Of a DNA stretch of 64,000 bases, positions 1 through 11,900 are shown piece after piece. Source of the DNA: Liolophura sinensis. Lineage: Eukaryota; Mollusca; Polyplacophora; Chitonida; Chitonidae. The stretch covers positions 57,018,237 to 57,082,236 of the forward strand of contig NC_088302.1 of NCBI RefSeq assembly GCF_032854445.1, written 5' to 3'. A model generated the notes under the pieces. The model did not search any database, was not told the origin of the DNA, and saw only the letters and a program-made list of their open reading frames with translations. A program made the position numbers and the translations under genes. Numbering within the stretch: the first letter of the stretch is position 1; every line of letters starts with the position of its first letter.

Positions 1-1217
1 AATAGGGAATTTGTAGATTTCCCGCTCTCAGTGCCTGTGGGGTCTTGGGCAGGGAATTTCCCGCTCTCACTACCGGTGGGGTCTTGGGCAGGGAATTTCC
101 CGCTCTCAGTCATTGTGAGGTCTTGGGCAGGGAATTTCCCGCTCTCACTGCCTGTGGGGTCTTGGGCAGGGAATTTCCCGCCCTCAATCCCTTTGGGGCC
201 TTGGGCAGGGAATTTCCCGCTCTCACTGCCTGTGGGGCCTTGGGCAGGGAATTTCCCGCTCTCAATCCTTGTGGGGCCTTGGGCAGGGAATTTCCCGCTC
301 TCAATCCTTGTGGGGTCTTGGGCAGGGAATTTCCCGCTCTTAATCCTTGTGGGGTCTTGGGCAGGGAATTTCCCGCTCTCCATCCTTGTGGGGCCTTGGG
401 CAGGGAATTTCCCGCTCTCAGTCCTTGTGGGTTCTTGAGCAGGGAATTTCCCGCTCTCAGTCCTTGTGAGGTCTTGGGCAGGGAATTTCCCGCTCTCAGT
501 CCTTGTGAGGTCTTGGGCAGGGAATTTCCCGCTCTCAAGCCTTGTGGGGTCTTGGGCAGGGGATTTCCCGCTCTCACTGCCTGTGGGGTCTTGGGCAGGG
601 AATTTCCCGCTCTCAATCCTTGTGGGGACTTGGGCAGGGAATTTCCCGCTCTTAATCCTTGTGGGGTCTTGGGCAGGGAATTTCTCGCTCTCTATCCTTG
701 TGGGGTCATGGGCAGGGAATTTCCCGCTCTCAGTCCTTGTGAGGTCTTGGGCAGGGAATTTCCCGCTCTCAATCCTTGTGGGTTCTTGAGCAGGGAATTT
801 CCCGCTCTCAGTCCTTGTGAGGTCTTGGGCAGGGAATTTCCCGCTCTCAGTCCTTGTGAGGTCTTGGGCAGGGAATTTCCCGCTCTCAATCCTTGTGGGT
901 TCTTGAGCAGGGAATTTCCCGCTCTCAGTCCTTGTGAGGTCTTGGGCAGGGAATTTCCCGCTCTCAGTCCTTGTGAGGTCTTGGGCAGGGAATTTCCCGC
1001 TCTCAAGCCTTGTGGGGTCTTGGGCAGGGAATTTCCCGCTCTCACTGCCTGTGGGGTCTTGGGCAGGGAATTTCCCGCTCTCAATCCTTGTGGGGCCTTG
1101 GGCAGGGAATTTCCGGCTCTCCATCCTTGTGGGGCCTTGGGCAGAGAATTTCCCGCTCTCAATCCTTGTGGGGTTTTGGGCAGGAAATTTCCCGCTCTCA
1201 ATCCTTGTGGGGCCTTG
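1..1217. repeat. 39-bp minisatellite with palindromic kappa-B-like core
   Basis: About 31 units, starting before the window edge. Each unit carries ttgggcagggaatttcccgc or a close variant. The core GGGAATTTCCC is a perfect palindrome and fits the NF-kappa-B consensus GGGRNNYYCC. The period is a multiple of three, which creates spurious long reading frames on both strands. Units near 559, 681, 1115, 1143 and 1183 are variant, and the first is degenerate. Confidence 0.97.
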
Positions 1218-2935
1218 CTAACAACTTCCACCGAATGAATATGTAGGGTGTCCATATCAATACTTTGCACGTGGAAAAGTTCGTCGGTAACTTGCCAAGG
1301 TACTCTGGGTTTTTTTTCCATCCATGAAACTGAGCACCATAGTATAAGTGAAGAATTCTTTGAGTTGGCCTGTGCCGTTAAACAACTCTCAAATAAATAA
1401 ATAAATAAACCGTTATTGCCTAGCCCCGTGTGACTTCCATTTCATGGCGTTATTCTGTGTTTCCTACATTGACAGCTGTGTAAGGTTGTTACCTGGTTGT
1501 CTATAGATACCAATTAGTGGCCAAGAACTCTCTTACTTACCACAGGTAAATATAACATGACCAGGTCATTAGCGGGCGCTCTTCATCAGGCGAGTTCTTG
1601 ACCAGCGACTTGCCCTGTATAAGTTCTCTGTTTCTAACTATAAGCCGCACAGTTCCGTTTCAGGTCCCCGTTCTCACAAGCCAGTAACAAATGATGACAC
1701 TGTAAGATAACACGATCTGTTGTTGGCCGTTCTATAGCCTTCGTCGAATCGAAATCGGCCTTCATAAAGTTGGTGATATACAATACAATAACGTTTTGAA
1801 ATATGTCTTGTGATTTAGCAAAGTTTATAACCATGCCTCGTGAGATTTCACCGGTATTAGGTACTAAATATGTCTATCATTATTCTTTGCACGAACATCT
1901 GAACGAGTTTTACTTAGATTGTTCCAATTTATCGTGTTCCTTCAGCTATAAAAATAAACAAAATGAATTTTGTGACTAGTCCTATGACGAGAATCGTGCA
2001 GAAAGGGAGACGACTCCGGTTCTAACTAACAACCAAAGTTGTCTGCTCAAAAAAGCGCAAATTGATACACGTATGTGCAGCATTAATATGTTGGGTATTG
2101 GGCGGAGTTCAATATTTTTTGACGAAAGCGACACCAGTTACCAAAATTCCTATCTACTTTGATCTAAACTCTGTTTTTCACACCGCCATATATAATAATG
2201 TTGGTGCGTTTTAATATTATATAACCTTCATAAACGAATTTTGTTTTATCTCTTGTACAATGTGATCTAATCGATAGAGTTAGTCTGTTCCCTGTGACAG
2301 TACTGCAAGCTGTGTTATTTCGTGGAGTTCCGGATGTTAGTGCAGCTAATGTAAAACAAATTACTCCCCATCCCCATTCTCCAGCATGCTACATGTTTTT
2401 GTTAATAATTATGACGTCACCCGAGGCCAGGCTTATGGAGTTTAACATCATGATTAAGAAAAAGTATTCTAGCAGCATTTTCCTTGTAGTAATACTAATG
2501 TACAGCATTTCAATGTGTACAGTTTGTGTTGTTACGTGCCACTAACTAAAGGTAATTTTGGTAGCTATATTTTTACGGCCGTCAATAAATTTCACACCAT
2601 TAAACATATATGCCAACACCATAGATCGCTTTTCAGCGGTCTTTTCCATGGCGGGAGATATAAGAAACAAACAGAGACAAAGTTCACCTGATAAGATTGG
2701 TGGCTGAGCGTGTAAGGAGATATCACAGAATGTAATATTAGCACTGTTTCAGACAATATAATAGAGAAGTATAGCTTCACGTGATAAGTATGGTGACTGG
2801 CGAGCTTTCCCTGAATTAATACCACGCATAATTAAAACTGCTTGGACTGACTTAAGACTGATGTATCTAGAAAATTTAGCAACATACGCTGACACTGAAA
2901 CTGACATGGACAAAATGTATCCAGTTTATTACATT
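1218..2935. other. Unassigned AT-rich sequence
   Basis: No gene, SINE or array recognised. A short (AAAT)n run lies at about 1392-1409. Reading frames at 1634-1834 (minus) and 2294-2545 (plus) have no recognisable content. Confidence 0.6.
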
Positions 2936-2939
2936 TTGA

Positions 2940-3780
2940 AGTAATAAGAGTGGCACTAAAGTACATAGCCATAACGGAGTAATAAGTGTGGCACTAAAGT
3001 GTGTCGCCATAACGAAGTAATAAGTGTGGCACTAAAGTACATCGCCATAACGAAGTAATAAGTGTGGCACTAAAGTGAAACGTCAAGCTGTGAAGAAGCT
3101 TACTAGTATGTGGCTGCCCAAAATCACCATGTGTACAGGTCCATTGCCATAACGTGGATATCCAAAATGGCACAGAGTACATTGACATAACGTACCGTGG
3201 ATATTCAAAATGGCACAGAGAACACTGACATAACGTAACGTGGATATCCAAAATGGCACAGACTACACTGACATAACGTAATGTGGCTGTTTAACATGGC
3301 AAAGTGTACATCGCCACAACGTAACGTCGCCATCCAAAACACATCGGCAAAACGTAACGTGGCCATCCAAAATGGCAAAGTGTACATCGCCATAACGTAA
3401 CGTGGCCATCCAAAATGGCAAAGTGTACATCGCCATAACGTAACGTGGCCATCCAAAATGGCAAAGTGTACATCGCCATAACGTAACGTGGCCATCCAAA
3501 ATGGTACAGACTACACTGACATAACGTAACGTGGCTGCTTAACATGACATAGTGTACATCACCATAACGTAACTTAGATATCCAAAATGGCAAAGAGTAC
3601 AATGATAGAACGTAACATGGCTATCCAAAATGGCTCTGTGTACTTCATCATAAGGTAACGTGGCTATCCACTGACATAACGTAACGTGGCTGCTTAACAT
3701 GGCTCAGTGTACATCGCCATAATGTAACGTGGCAATATATCCAAAATATCAAAGTGTACATTGCCATTAAAGTAACACAA
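2940..3780. repeat. 43-bp minisatellite
   Basis: Units contain acgtggccatccaaaatggc followed by a variant of tgtacatcgccataacgta. The centre (about 3300-3500) is most regular. The flanks hold diverged units with insertions, and the first 150 bases use a shorter variant centred on agtgtggcactaaagt. Confidence 0.9.
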
Positions 3781-3784
3781 TGGG

Positions 3785-4790
3785 AATGAGTACAAATTGC
3801 AAATTACCACGTCTCATAAATGATGTATAATAAATGTCCTAATACTGACCTAATTAAACAGGTAAGCAGGCTATCCTGGTGCACAGTTAGCTTAAAGTGC
3901 ATATGCTTGTGTGGGCCTGATGTTTGGAACAAAACAGAACACCAATTCAGAACAAGAAAGAGCCGTTTTTTTCACTACTGAACCAATAGTGATACATGTG
4001 GAAGCAATGCTAATAGTCCTCGATTTAACAATTAAGAAAACGTTCAGCTCCTTAGATTATCCAAACCTTGTCGGATTGAAATGTCAAGGTTTATGTTCAC
4101 AAGATTGATACATGTCTACACCGTAGGGTGTGACCAACAATCGCATTGTCGGCCTTCAAATTTTATACAGCAAATTGTTTAATTAATTTCTGACAAATAA
4201 TGGATAGCGGCTGACTGGTTCTTCATTAATCTAAATATCGCTACACATTTTACATAAAAGGCCTTTGTGGTGTATTTCATAACTGGCAATACGAAACAGG
4301 CCACGTGGTGTAATTAAGACCTACAATATTGGCTCGAGGTCATAACGCTCGACGATCCTAATAACCATAGATTAGAAATTTATGAGGAACAAACACGCGA
4401 AATTCACATCTAGCAAGCGTAAGAAGTCCCGAAACAGGTGCAAAAAACCAACAGCAATTTGCATACCATTACACTAACATAGTTCGCGCGGTACTTTCAT
4501 GTTATCACATGTTTGCTGCCATCAATCAAAGCCAGCCTTTTCTTCATATTCTTTCAACAATAGGCGTATATACGCCGTTTTGGTGCAGTCAAAGTACCAA
4601 CTCTATTACGAGTTCAAAAGATCTAAGCGTGCGCAAAATGTCAAATGCAGAATCATAATCGCTGAAAGGATTGGAGGGAAAAATAAGAGCGACAAAGGAA
4701 GAATGTTCGTTTTCTTTGAGCAGTGAATTAAGTATTGCACATGAACAAGTTAATTACTTTGCAACCATAAATGTTTGCTGAAGTTGCATG
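3785..4790. other. Unassigned sequence
   Basis: Nothing recognised. Two short reading frames (3911-4108 and 4499-4726, plus strand) have no recognisable motif and no convincing splice context. Confidence 0.5.
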
Positions 4791-4796
4791 TGTAAA

Positions 4797-5450
4797 GGAT
4801 CACCACTCCCTCACCAAGGATCACCTCTCATCCCCCAAGGATTACCACTCCCCCACCAAGGATCACCACTCCCTCACCAAGGATCACCACTCATCCCCCG
4901 AGGATCACCACTCCCCCACCAAGGATCACCCCTCATCCCCCAAAGATCACCACTCCCCCACCAAGGATCACCACTCCCCCACCAAGGATCACCACTCATC
5001 CCCCAAGGATCACCACTCCCCCACCAAGGATCACCACTCCCCCACCAAGGATCACCACTCATCCCCCAAGGATCACCACTCCCCCACCAAGGATCACCAC
5101 TCACCCCCAAGGATCACCACTCCCCCACCAAGGATCACCACTCTCCCACCAAGGATCACCACTCCCCCACCAAGGATCACCACTCATCCCCCAAGGATCA
5201 CCACTCCCCCACCAAGGATCACCACTCATCCCCCAAGGATCACCACTCCCCCACCAAGGATCACCCCTCATCCACCAAGGATCACCACTCCCCCACCAAG
5301 GATCACCACTCCCCCACCAAGGATCACCAAAGATCACCATTCCCCCACCAAGGATCACCACACCAACAATAACCACTCCCCCACCAAGGGTCACCACTCC
5401 CCCACCAAGGATCACCACTCTCCCACCAAGGATCACCACTCACCAAAAAA
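4797..5450. repeat. 21-bp minisatellite
   Basis: About 31 units of ggatcaccactcccccacca with an alternating variant ggatcaccactcatccccca. The unit is C-rich on the plus strand. The period is a multiple of three, so long reading frames arise on both strands. Confidence 0.97.
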
Positions 5451-5454
5451 TGAT

Positions 5455-5600
5455 CACACGTATATCACACTGATAACTCATGACTGGTTATAGATTCATA
5501 TCAAACTGATAACTAATGACTGGTTATAGATTCATATCACACTGATAACTAATGACTGGTTATAGATTCATATCACACTGATAACTAATGATTGGCTACA
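5455..5600. repeat. 36-bp tandem repeat, four units
   Basis: Units contain actgataactaatgactgg followed by ttatagattcatatcac. It begins directly after the 21-bp array. Confidence 0.95.
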
Positions 5601-7080
5601 TTATTAACATTATTAATAACCACAGGGTGTGGCCAAGTTAGCCGGAACAATGGACAGGTTGTAAAATCACACTTATCACACTGGCGAACAAGGCGCATTA
5701 CACCCAATGATATCAATTTACAGTGGGTTTGTTAGAAGGCACTTACCAGCTACAAGTATGTGCGGCCTGCTACTTGCGCAGGTAACCATCTGCAGCCCGC
5801 TACTTGAGCAGGTAGCCATCTGCTTTGACCACAGCACTTATTTTACTTCATTTAACTCTCTACCTGGTAGCTGGCTGCTTTTCCAGGGTAGCCTTTCACC
5901 CAGGATGTATAATGAAAGCCCTGGTATAGAAACAGGTCGGCATATCCAGATACAATCATCAGCTATATGCATTTATCGTTTAATTAATAAACAGTTATGT
6001 AGCATACCAGACTGGAAATAGTTTATATAATAGCCAGGTTAGTTATTCAGTGGTAAAAACATAAGCTACACGCCAAAAGGTCCTATTTTATTTGTTAACT
6101 TTGATTTAGACAACATTTCTAGTATAAAGACAAATCATAAAAAATATGACATATGAGAATGACTGATAATCTTTTTTTTTTTTTTTGGAATACAATGAAA
6201 TCGCCCTAAGAATGTTTGTGAAAGTTTTAAGACTCCCTTCATGTACACCAAACCAAGTAATTTTTAATCATTTTCTTCAGGACAGAAGTAAAGGGCAGCT
6301 CTTTAGGCGATATACAGATGCAGTAACCATGAAGGATACAAGATTTCAAGAATCAGAAACCACACATCTTGACAAAACAGTAAGAGATAATGCTGAGTAT
6401 ACACACAGTGTTCTGGACACATATTACTAAACAAACATATTTTCTATAAGAACATGTCTTATTCCATCTTTTTGCATGGTTTATAAATATACTGATATTG
6501 ACAGGTTCAGTGGTTACCTCCCTAACAGATCATGTGACAGATGTGTACATTACCGTCCTATAGGCATAGTAAGATCGTGGCCTCACATAAAAACCTCCAC
6601 GACACTCCCAGGGTGGATTGACTTAATCAACAGTATTGTATGTAGGCGACCACTATCCACATCATAGGTTGAGGAAACCAGATTACCTGGAGTGAACCAC
6701 CAACCTTTGGCTAGTTACTGACACACTTCATCACAACAATTCCGAGGTCATTATCATTATTGTCACGTCATTAAAACATTAAATTCGAATAAAATCTTAC
6801 AACATTGCTGTTGTAGGAAAGTCAGTCAAGAGGAATGGTATATTGTACTAAAATCAGCACAGCTGAGTACCGCGTAAGCGAATTTAACTCTGACCACAGC
6901 AAGATCTTTTTGCACCATTATATCCCATCATTACCAAATCAAGCTGACTTTTTGGTATAAAGATAAAATTTCATACTTATAGCAACAAATATGTATAAAA
7001 AGATATGTCAAAAAACAGACATGAGCATGACTAACTTTCAGTTATTTCATACTGACATAATATAAACATGTAAATGTATC
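5601..7080. other. Unassigned sequence
   Basis: A 33-bp direct duplication (about 5756-5822, gctacttgcgcaggta and gctacttgagcaggta) is the only structure seen. The reading frame at 6185-6430 has an acceptor-like ttttcttcag before DRSKGQLFRRYTD but no partner exon that I could find. A poly-T run lies at about 6172-6186. Confidence 0.5.
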
Positions 7081-7083
7081 ACG

Positions 7084-7090
7084 GCTTTTC

Positions 7091-7121
<31 letters not shown>

Positions 7122-7373
7122 GATTGGGGTTTATGTCGTACTCCAGAATAATTCACTTACACAACAGCGGCCAGCATTATGGTGAGAGGAAACTGGGCAG
7201 TGCCTGGGGGACCATCAGCAGGTTGCTGCCAGACCTTCTTACGTTCGGCTAGAGAGGAAGCCAGCATGAGCTGGACTTGAACTCACAGCGACCGCATTGA
7301 CAAGATGTTCCTGGGTGATTACACAGCACTAGCGCCCTAATCAAATCGGCCACGGAGGCCCTGCTTTTAATTA
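7084..7373 (-). mobile_element. Full-length tRNA-derived SINE
   Basis: Minus orientation. The tRNA-like head is near 7280-7360, with a B-box-like GAGTTCAAGTCCAG on the minus strand near 7276-7289 and an A-box-like tggccgatttg. The tail is (TTTA)n on the plus strand at 7095-7121. Imperfect target-site duplications, gcttttcatta (7084-7094) and gcttttaatta (7363-7373), flank it. It shares its body with the element at 54003-54197. From memory, this family is widespread in molluscs. Confidence 0.85.
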
Positions 7374-8756
7374 CAGTTTATAATTAAACACATGAACATA
7401 TTATTGTTATACATAAATGATACTGGTCCATTATTTTATTGTTACACATAAATGATACTGGTACATTATTTTATTGCTACATTTGAGCACCTGTACATCA
7501 ACAACATTGCATAGCCCTGATTAATAGCAAATACTGTATAAACATGTTTTGCAAACTTTAAAATCTTTATCAATTTCTTGTTATAGAATATAACTTGTAA
7601 AACATATTTTAATTCTTGATTATGAATGGCTACAATTCGCATAGCTTTAGGTGTTTTTTTGGTATAATAAACAATATAATAAGGTTATAACCAGCCAATG
7701 AGATGAAAATAACAATAAAATTTCGGCTACACTTGACAATAAATGTGTAACCTAACAGTGCTCAATGAGATGTTTCCAGCAATCCATAAACAGTTACAAA
7801 ATACCATCTTTGCACAATGGACCAAATTGAAATCTCACATATTTCTGTATTTATAAATACACATGTGCCTGGCCCTTTAACAATTATACTGCTACGTATA
7901 TGTTCCTGGTAGGGATGACAGGTAGAAACTGAAGTGCGAGTATTTCTACAGATTTAGTTAGGTGGAGACATCGTCCATCATATAGTGAGAGATTTAACTC
8001 AGGGGTATGGAAGAAAACACGGTGCAAAGCACATCTTCCCTATGCCTGTGTGTACATGTGTATAAGTTTGGTAAAGCTGGCTTGAAGCCCTCAAAAGCTT
8101 CATTGTAATGGGGCAAAGGTGCTTGATCTTGACAAAATAGGTCAAGGTCAATGAAATCCAAACCTTAACCCTAGGATACAAATTTGCAAAATTGCTTAAA
8201 GAGTTAAGACATTTCATGTTCTCAAGCCTGTCACGAAATGTAAGAAATATAATCACCCCAAAGACCTTGAAAAAATGACCAAGGTCATCAAAAGTGAACA
8301 AAAGAAATCTTCCCGTCGCATGAGTTTGGTAACCCTAAGATCAATCCAGAGACAATAAAAAAATAATAATAATAAAGTTAATAAAAAAAAAATGATGGGT
8401 GCACAGACAACACACTTATGTGTACATGTAGGCTAATTCTAAAAACATGGCCGAGTGTGACAAATAACACTGAGCTTACCTGTATCATGTGGCATTATAC
8501 AAAATGAAAACCACTGTAAAGAATTCCCCTTTCACAATGACAATTCTAGTACTACTTAAATGTACCACAAGTAAAATTATTCTTTTAAAGATGTATTTTA
8601 TGCAGATGTAAATTAAATGAATTTTTACTTTTTCAGGTCTGGTTAAATTACTGATGCTAACTTCATGATTTTCAGAACTCAACAAAAATTCTTCCTTGTT
8701 TAAACATTCCTGAATCTAGAGTGCTTAGAATGTGAGTGTTAGAGGGCTGGCTGAAC
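7374..8756. other. 3' flank or 3' UTR of ACSF2, including a repeat-like segment
   Basis: About 8000-8340 contains spaced AGGTCA-type words (ggtcaaggtcaatg, ccaaggtcatc) that recall a dispersed molluscan repeat; this is weak. A tandem duplication of tgttatacataaatgatactgg lies near 7405-7470. I could not identify the polyadenylation site with confidence. Confidence 0.35.
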
Positions 8757-8825
8757 GTTCATACCACTGCTCACCATGCCACTGCTCACCATGCCACTGC
8801 TCACCATACCACTGCTCACCATGCC
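8757..8825. repeat. 15-bp tandem repeat just after the ACSF2 stop
   Basis: About four to five units of ctcaccatgccactg, beginning about 22 bases beyond the ACSF2 stop codon and so probably in its 3' UTR. Confidence 0.95.
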
Positions 8826-8847
8826 TTTTATGTTCCCTCCTATTCTA

Positions 8848-8984
8848 TTAGTGTGGCTTGACATGCTCCAGTCCCAAGTCGGTCACAGCGCTCTCACGTA
8901 ATTTGAACTTCTGTACCTTTCCGTCACAGTCAGAGGATAACCGTCCATAAAGAGGACATACCGAGGCACCTTGAACTTGGCCAT
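8848..8984 (-). CDS. ACSF2: ACSF2 exon 15: catalytic Lys, one-base frameshift
   Basis: The acceptor is catgtttcag. The frame encodes [20 protein letters not shown] and then Thr604. At 8921-8922 (CC on the plus strand) only two G remain on the coding strand where the family's T-G-K needs three. The next frame then reads [11 protein letters not shown] and ends HVKPH at a TAA (8848-8850), exactly as the family C-terminus should. As printed, the frame instead gives about 12 unrelated residues and a TGA at 8883-8885. Either this is an assembly or sequencing indel at a short homopolymer, or the allele has lost its catalytic Lys606. Confidence 0.9.
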
Positions 8985-11900
8985 CTGAAACATGAGGCTT
9001 CAATTTATGGTAAATCATAAATACCAGTAGCTTTGTGTTCCAGACATGAATGGTATATTTTGATTGAATAGCTTGCCCTTCCAAGATAGGACAAAGCAAT
9101 AGCCACATCGTGGGTTTTAGCGTCATTACAGTGATTGGCTAAAATGCCCTAATTCTTCAACATTTTCAACCACCTCTGCAACCAATAGTTTGAAACATCG
9201 TGAGAGAATTATGGGGTGTAAATGCAAAGTTCTATGAAGCTTCCATCTTAATTGTCACAAAATATCATTTTAGTGTCATTTTCAAAATAATTGTATGCAT
9301 ATATAAAATTCACCTTGAAAAAGTGCTTTGGTGGTTGAAAATGTTGGAAGATTTAGGGTATTTGTTAAGCTTGGGTTGGATGTGTACAGCATACAGACAT
9401 GCACGTGAACAGCATAAAGATAAGAACTTGGGTTGGATGTATACAGCATACAGATACGCCCTTGGGTTGGATGTGTACTGCATACAGATACGCCCTTGGG
9501 TTGGATGTGTAAAACATACAGATATGCATGTGTACAGCAGACAGATAAGAACTTGGGTTGGATGTGTACAGCATGCAGATATGCATGTGTACAGCATACA
9601 GACACGCACTTGGGTTGGATGTGTGCAGCATACAGATATGCACTTGGGTTGGATGTGTAGAGCATACAGATATGCACTTGGGTTGGATGTGTACAGCATA
9701 CAGATATGCATGTGTACAGCATACAGACACGCACTTGGGTTGGATGTGTACAGCATGCAGATATGCATGTGTACAGCATACAGATATACACTTGGTTGGA
9801 TGTGTACAGCATAAAGACATCCATGTGTACAGCATACAGATATGCACCAGGAATGGATATGTGCAGCATACAGACATGCATGTGTACAGCATACAAATAC
9901 GCACTTGGGTTGGATGTGTACAGCATACAGATATGCACTGTTCCATTAATACTGTACATGAGGTTTGTTGTGTTTGAGGTCAGAAAGTCATCTTAGCTGG
10001 TAAACACCAGCTAGGTTTAGATGTTTTCAATTATCAAACTGTGAACTGGCTGGTAAATACACCGCTTTGTTCAGCAGATGTTGCCATTTCCTGTGGGCAG
10101 TCACAATGACAATATTGCCCATAGTTGGTTTGGCTATGAACAGCTTCAGTGACCCAAGTACATGTAATTGTGAGAGTTACCTTCTCCTTGCAGAACTCTC
10201 TAATCTCCTTCTCCGTAGCTGCCTCCCCATCATGGACTTTAACACAGGCACATATCTCCTCCCCCATCCGCTCATCAGGAACCCCAATCACCTGGGTTTG
10301 TACAGAACACAAGATCCTCACGAACACAGTTATGAACATTATCAATTTGTTCACGCCCGATGTCTGCCCATGATCAAATTCTGCACACCTTTGACAAGTT
10401 TAAGAGAATATTGCATCAGCTAGAGTGTATAGCTTTAAAAAACTATCACTGCACATGTTAATGTTGAAATTTCAGTCGTGTAAAAAAATTGACTGGAAAC
10501 TGGCTTGAACTCTCATCAATGACATAATATTTTATAATTCCTACACCTTTACTGCATGTGCACACTTCCATTATGGTATTGATGAGGATTCTGTTGCCAC
10601 CACTTGGTGAAACCCCAATCATGGAGCTTATACTGTTGTCTCTCTCTGAGAATCTCACCTGAACATCCTGTACCTTGGGGTGTTTGTACAGACAGTTCTC
10701 AATCTCTGTGGGGTAGACGTTCTCCCCACCCCTGATGATCATGTCCTTAATTCTCCCCACAATCTTACAGTAACCCTCATCGTCCATCTCCGCAAGGTCC
10801 CTGCAACAAGAGAATAGCAGAGGAGCCATTAAGAGATTACCTGTCCTTGTACAGAGCATGAGCAAACACATCACAATCACCACTGAATTAGCATTATTAG
10901 TTTATCATATTCTCATCAAAACCAGTATCTGCACAAATGTATAGGAGGCCACTGTTATGAAAATGTGACAAGAATATACTGACCCTGTGTGATACCACCG
11001 ATCTGGTTTGACCACCTGGGCTGTCTTCTCAGCGTCATCCCAGTACCCCAGCATTGTTGTGTACCCGCGGGTGCAAAGTTCACCTGCCACACCCACCTCC
11101 ACTATCTCACCATCCTCGTTAATCACTTTGGCCTGCTCAAGACAAAAACTAAATATAGCAGGTGTCAGAAACCAAGACAGTTTTCAAGAGCAAATTACAA
11201 ATATGACAGAGTACAACACTGCATGGTCAGCCATGATCATACAATTGGAGCCTCCAACGTGTGGGGGAATTGGGGGGAGGGGGGAGGGGGATGGGGTTGT
11301 TCGCTGAAGTCAGCACATGTACATAATAACTGCACAGACTCCAAACCATGTAAGCTTACTGAAGCAAGATGTGAGAGCGTGTTGTTCACTGAGGTCAGAG
11401 CAGCCGTACATACTCTAAACTGTGGAGACTTAATGCAGCAAGATGGGAGTGTGTTCTTCACTGATGTCAGAACAATTTGCAACAGGACAAACTCAGGATC
11501 TCACCTCCTTATGAGCCATGATCTCACCTCATTATGACCCATCATTTCACCTCATTATGACCCATCATTTCACCTCATTATGACCCATCATTTCACCTCA
11601 CTATGACCCATGATCTTACCTCATTATGACCCATAATCTCACCTCATTATGACCCATCATTACACCTCATAATGACCCATGATCTCGCCTCAATATGACC
11701 CATGACCTCAACTCATTATGAGCCATGATCTCACCTCATTATCACTTATGATCTTACCTCATTATGAGCTCCAACATGGCCCACTGTGGACACTTTCTTT
11801 TCCACCGGGTCATCTCTGTAACCATTATATGTCACCGGACTGGTCTCTGTAGTCCCATAGCACACCTTAAAAACAATAGCACTTCATAAATGAACTGCAA

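Noticed and set aside
45-1238. Long open frames (up to 397 codons) across the 39-bp array
   Set aside because: Several frames on both strands are open at once because the unit length is a multiple of three. The peptide is a pure 13-residue repeat without a start context or splice support.
4771-5493. 240-codon frame in the 21-bp array
   Set aside because: Same cause: the period is a multiple of three and other frames are also open. The His/Pro-rich repeat peptide has no supporting context.
6185-6430. Terminal exon of a plus-strand gene
   Set aside because: The acceptor-like ttttcttcag is suggestive, but I found no upstream exon, no domain and no polyadenylation signal.
7280-7360. Functional tRNA gene
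   Set aside because: The tRNA-like head is part of a SINE, does not fold into a full cloverleaf by eye, and runs on into the SINE body.
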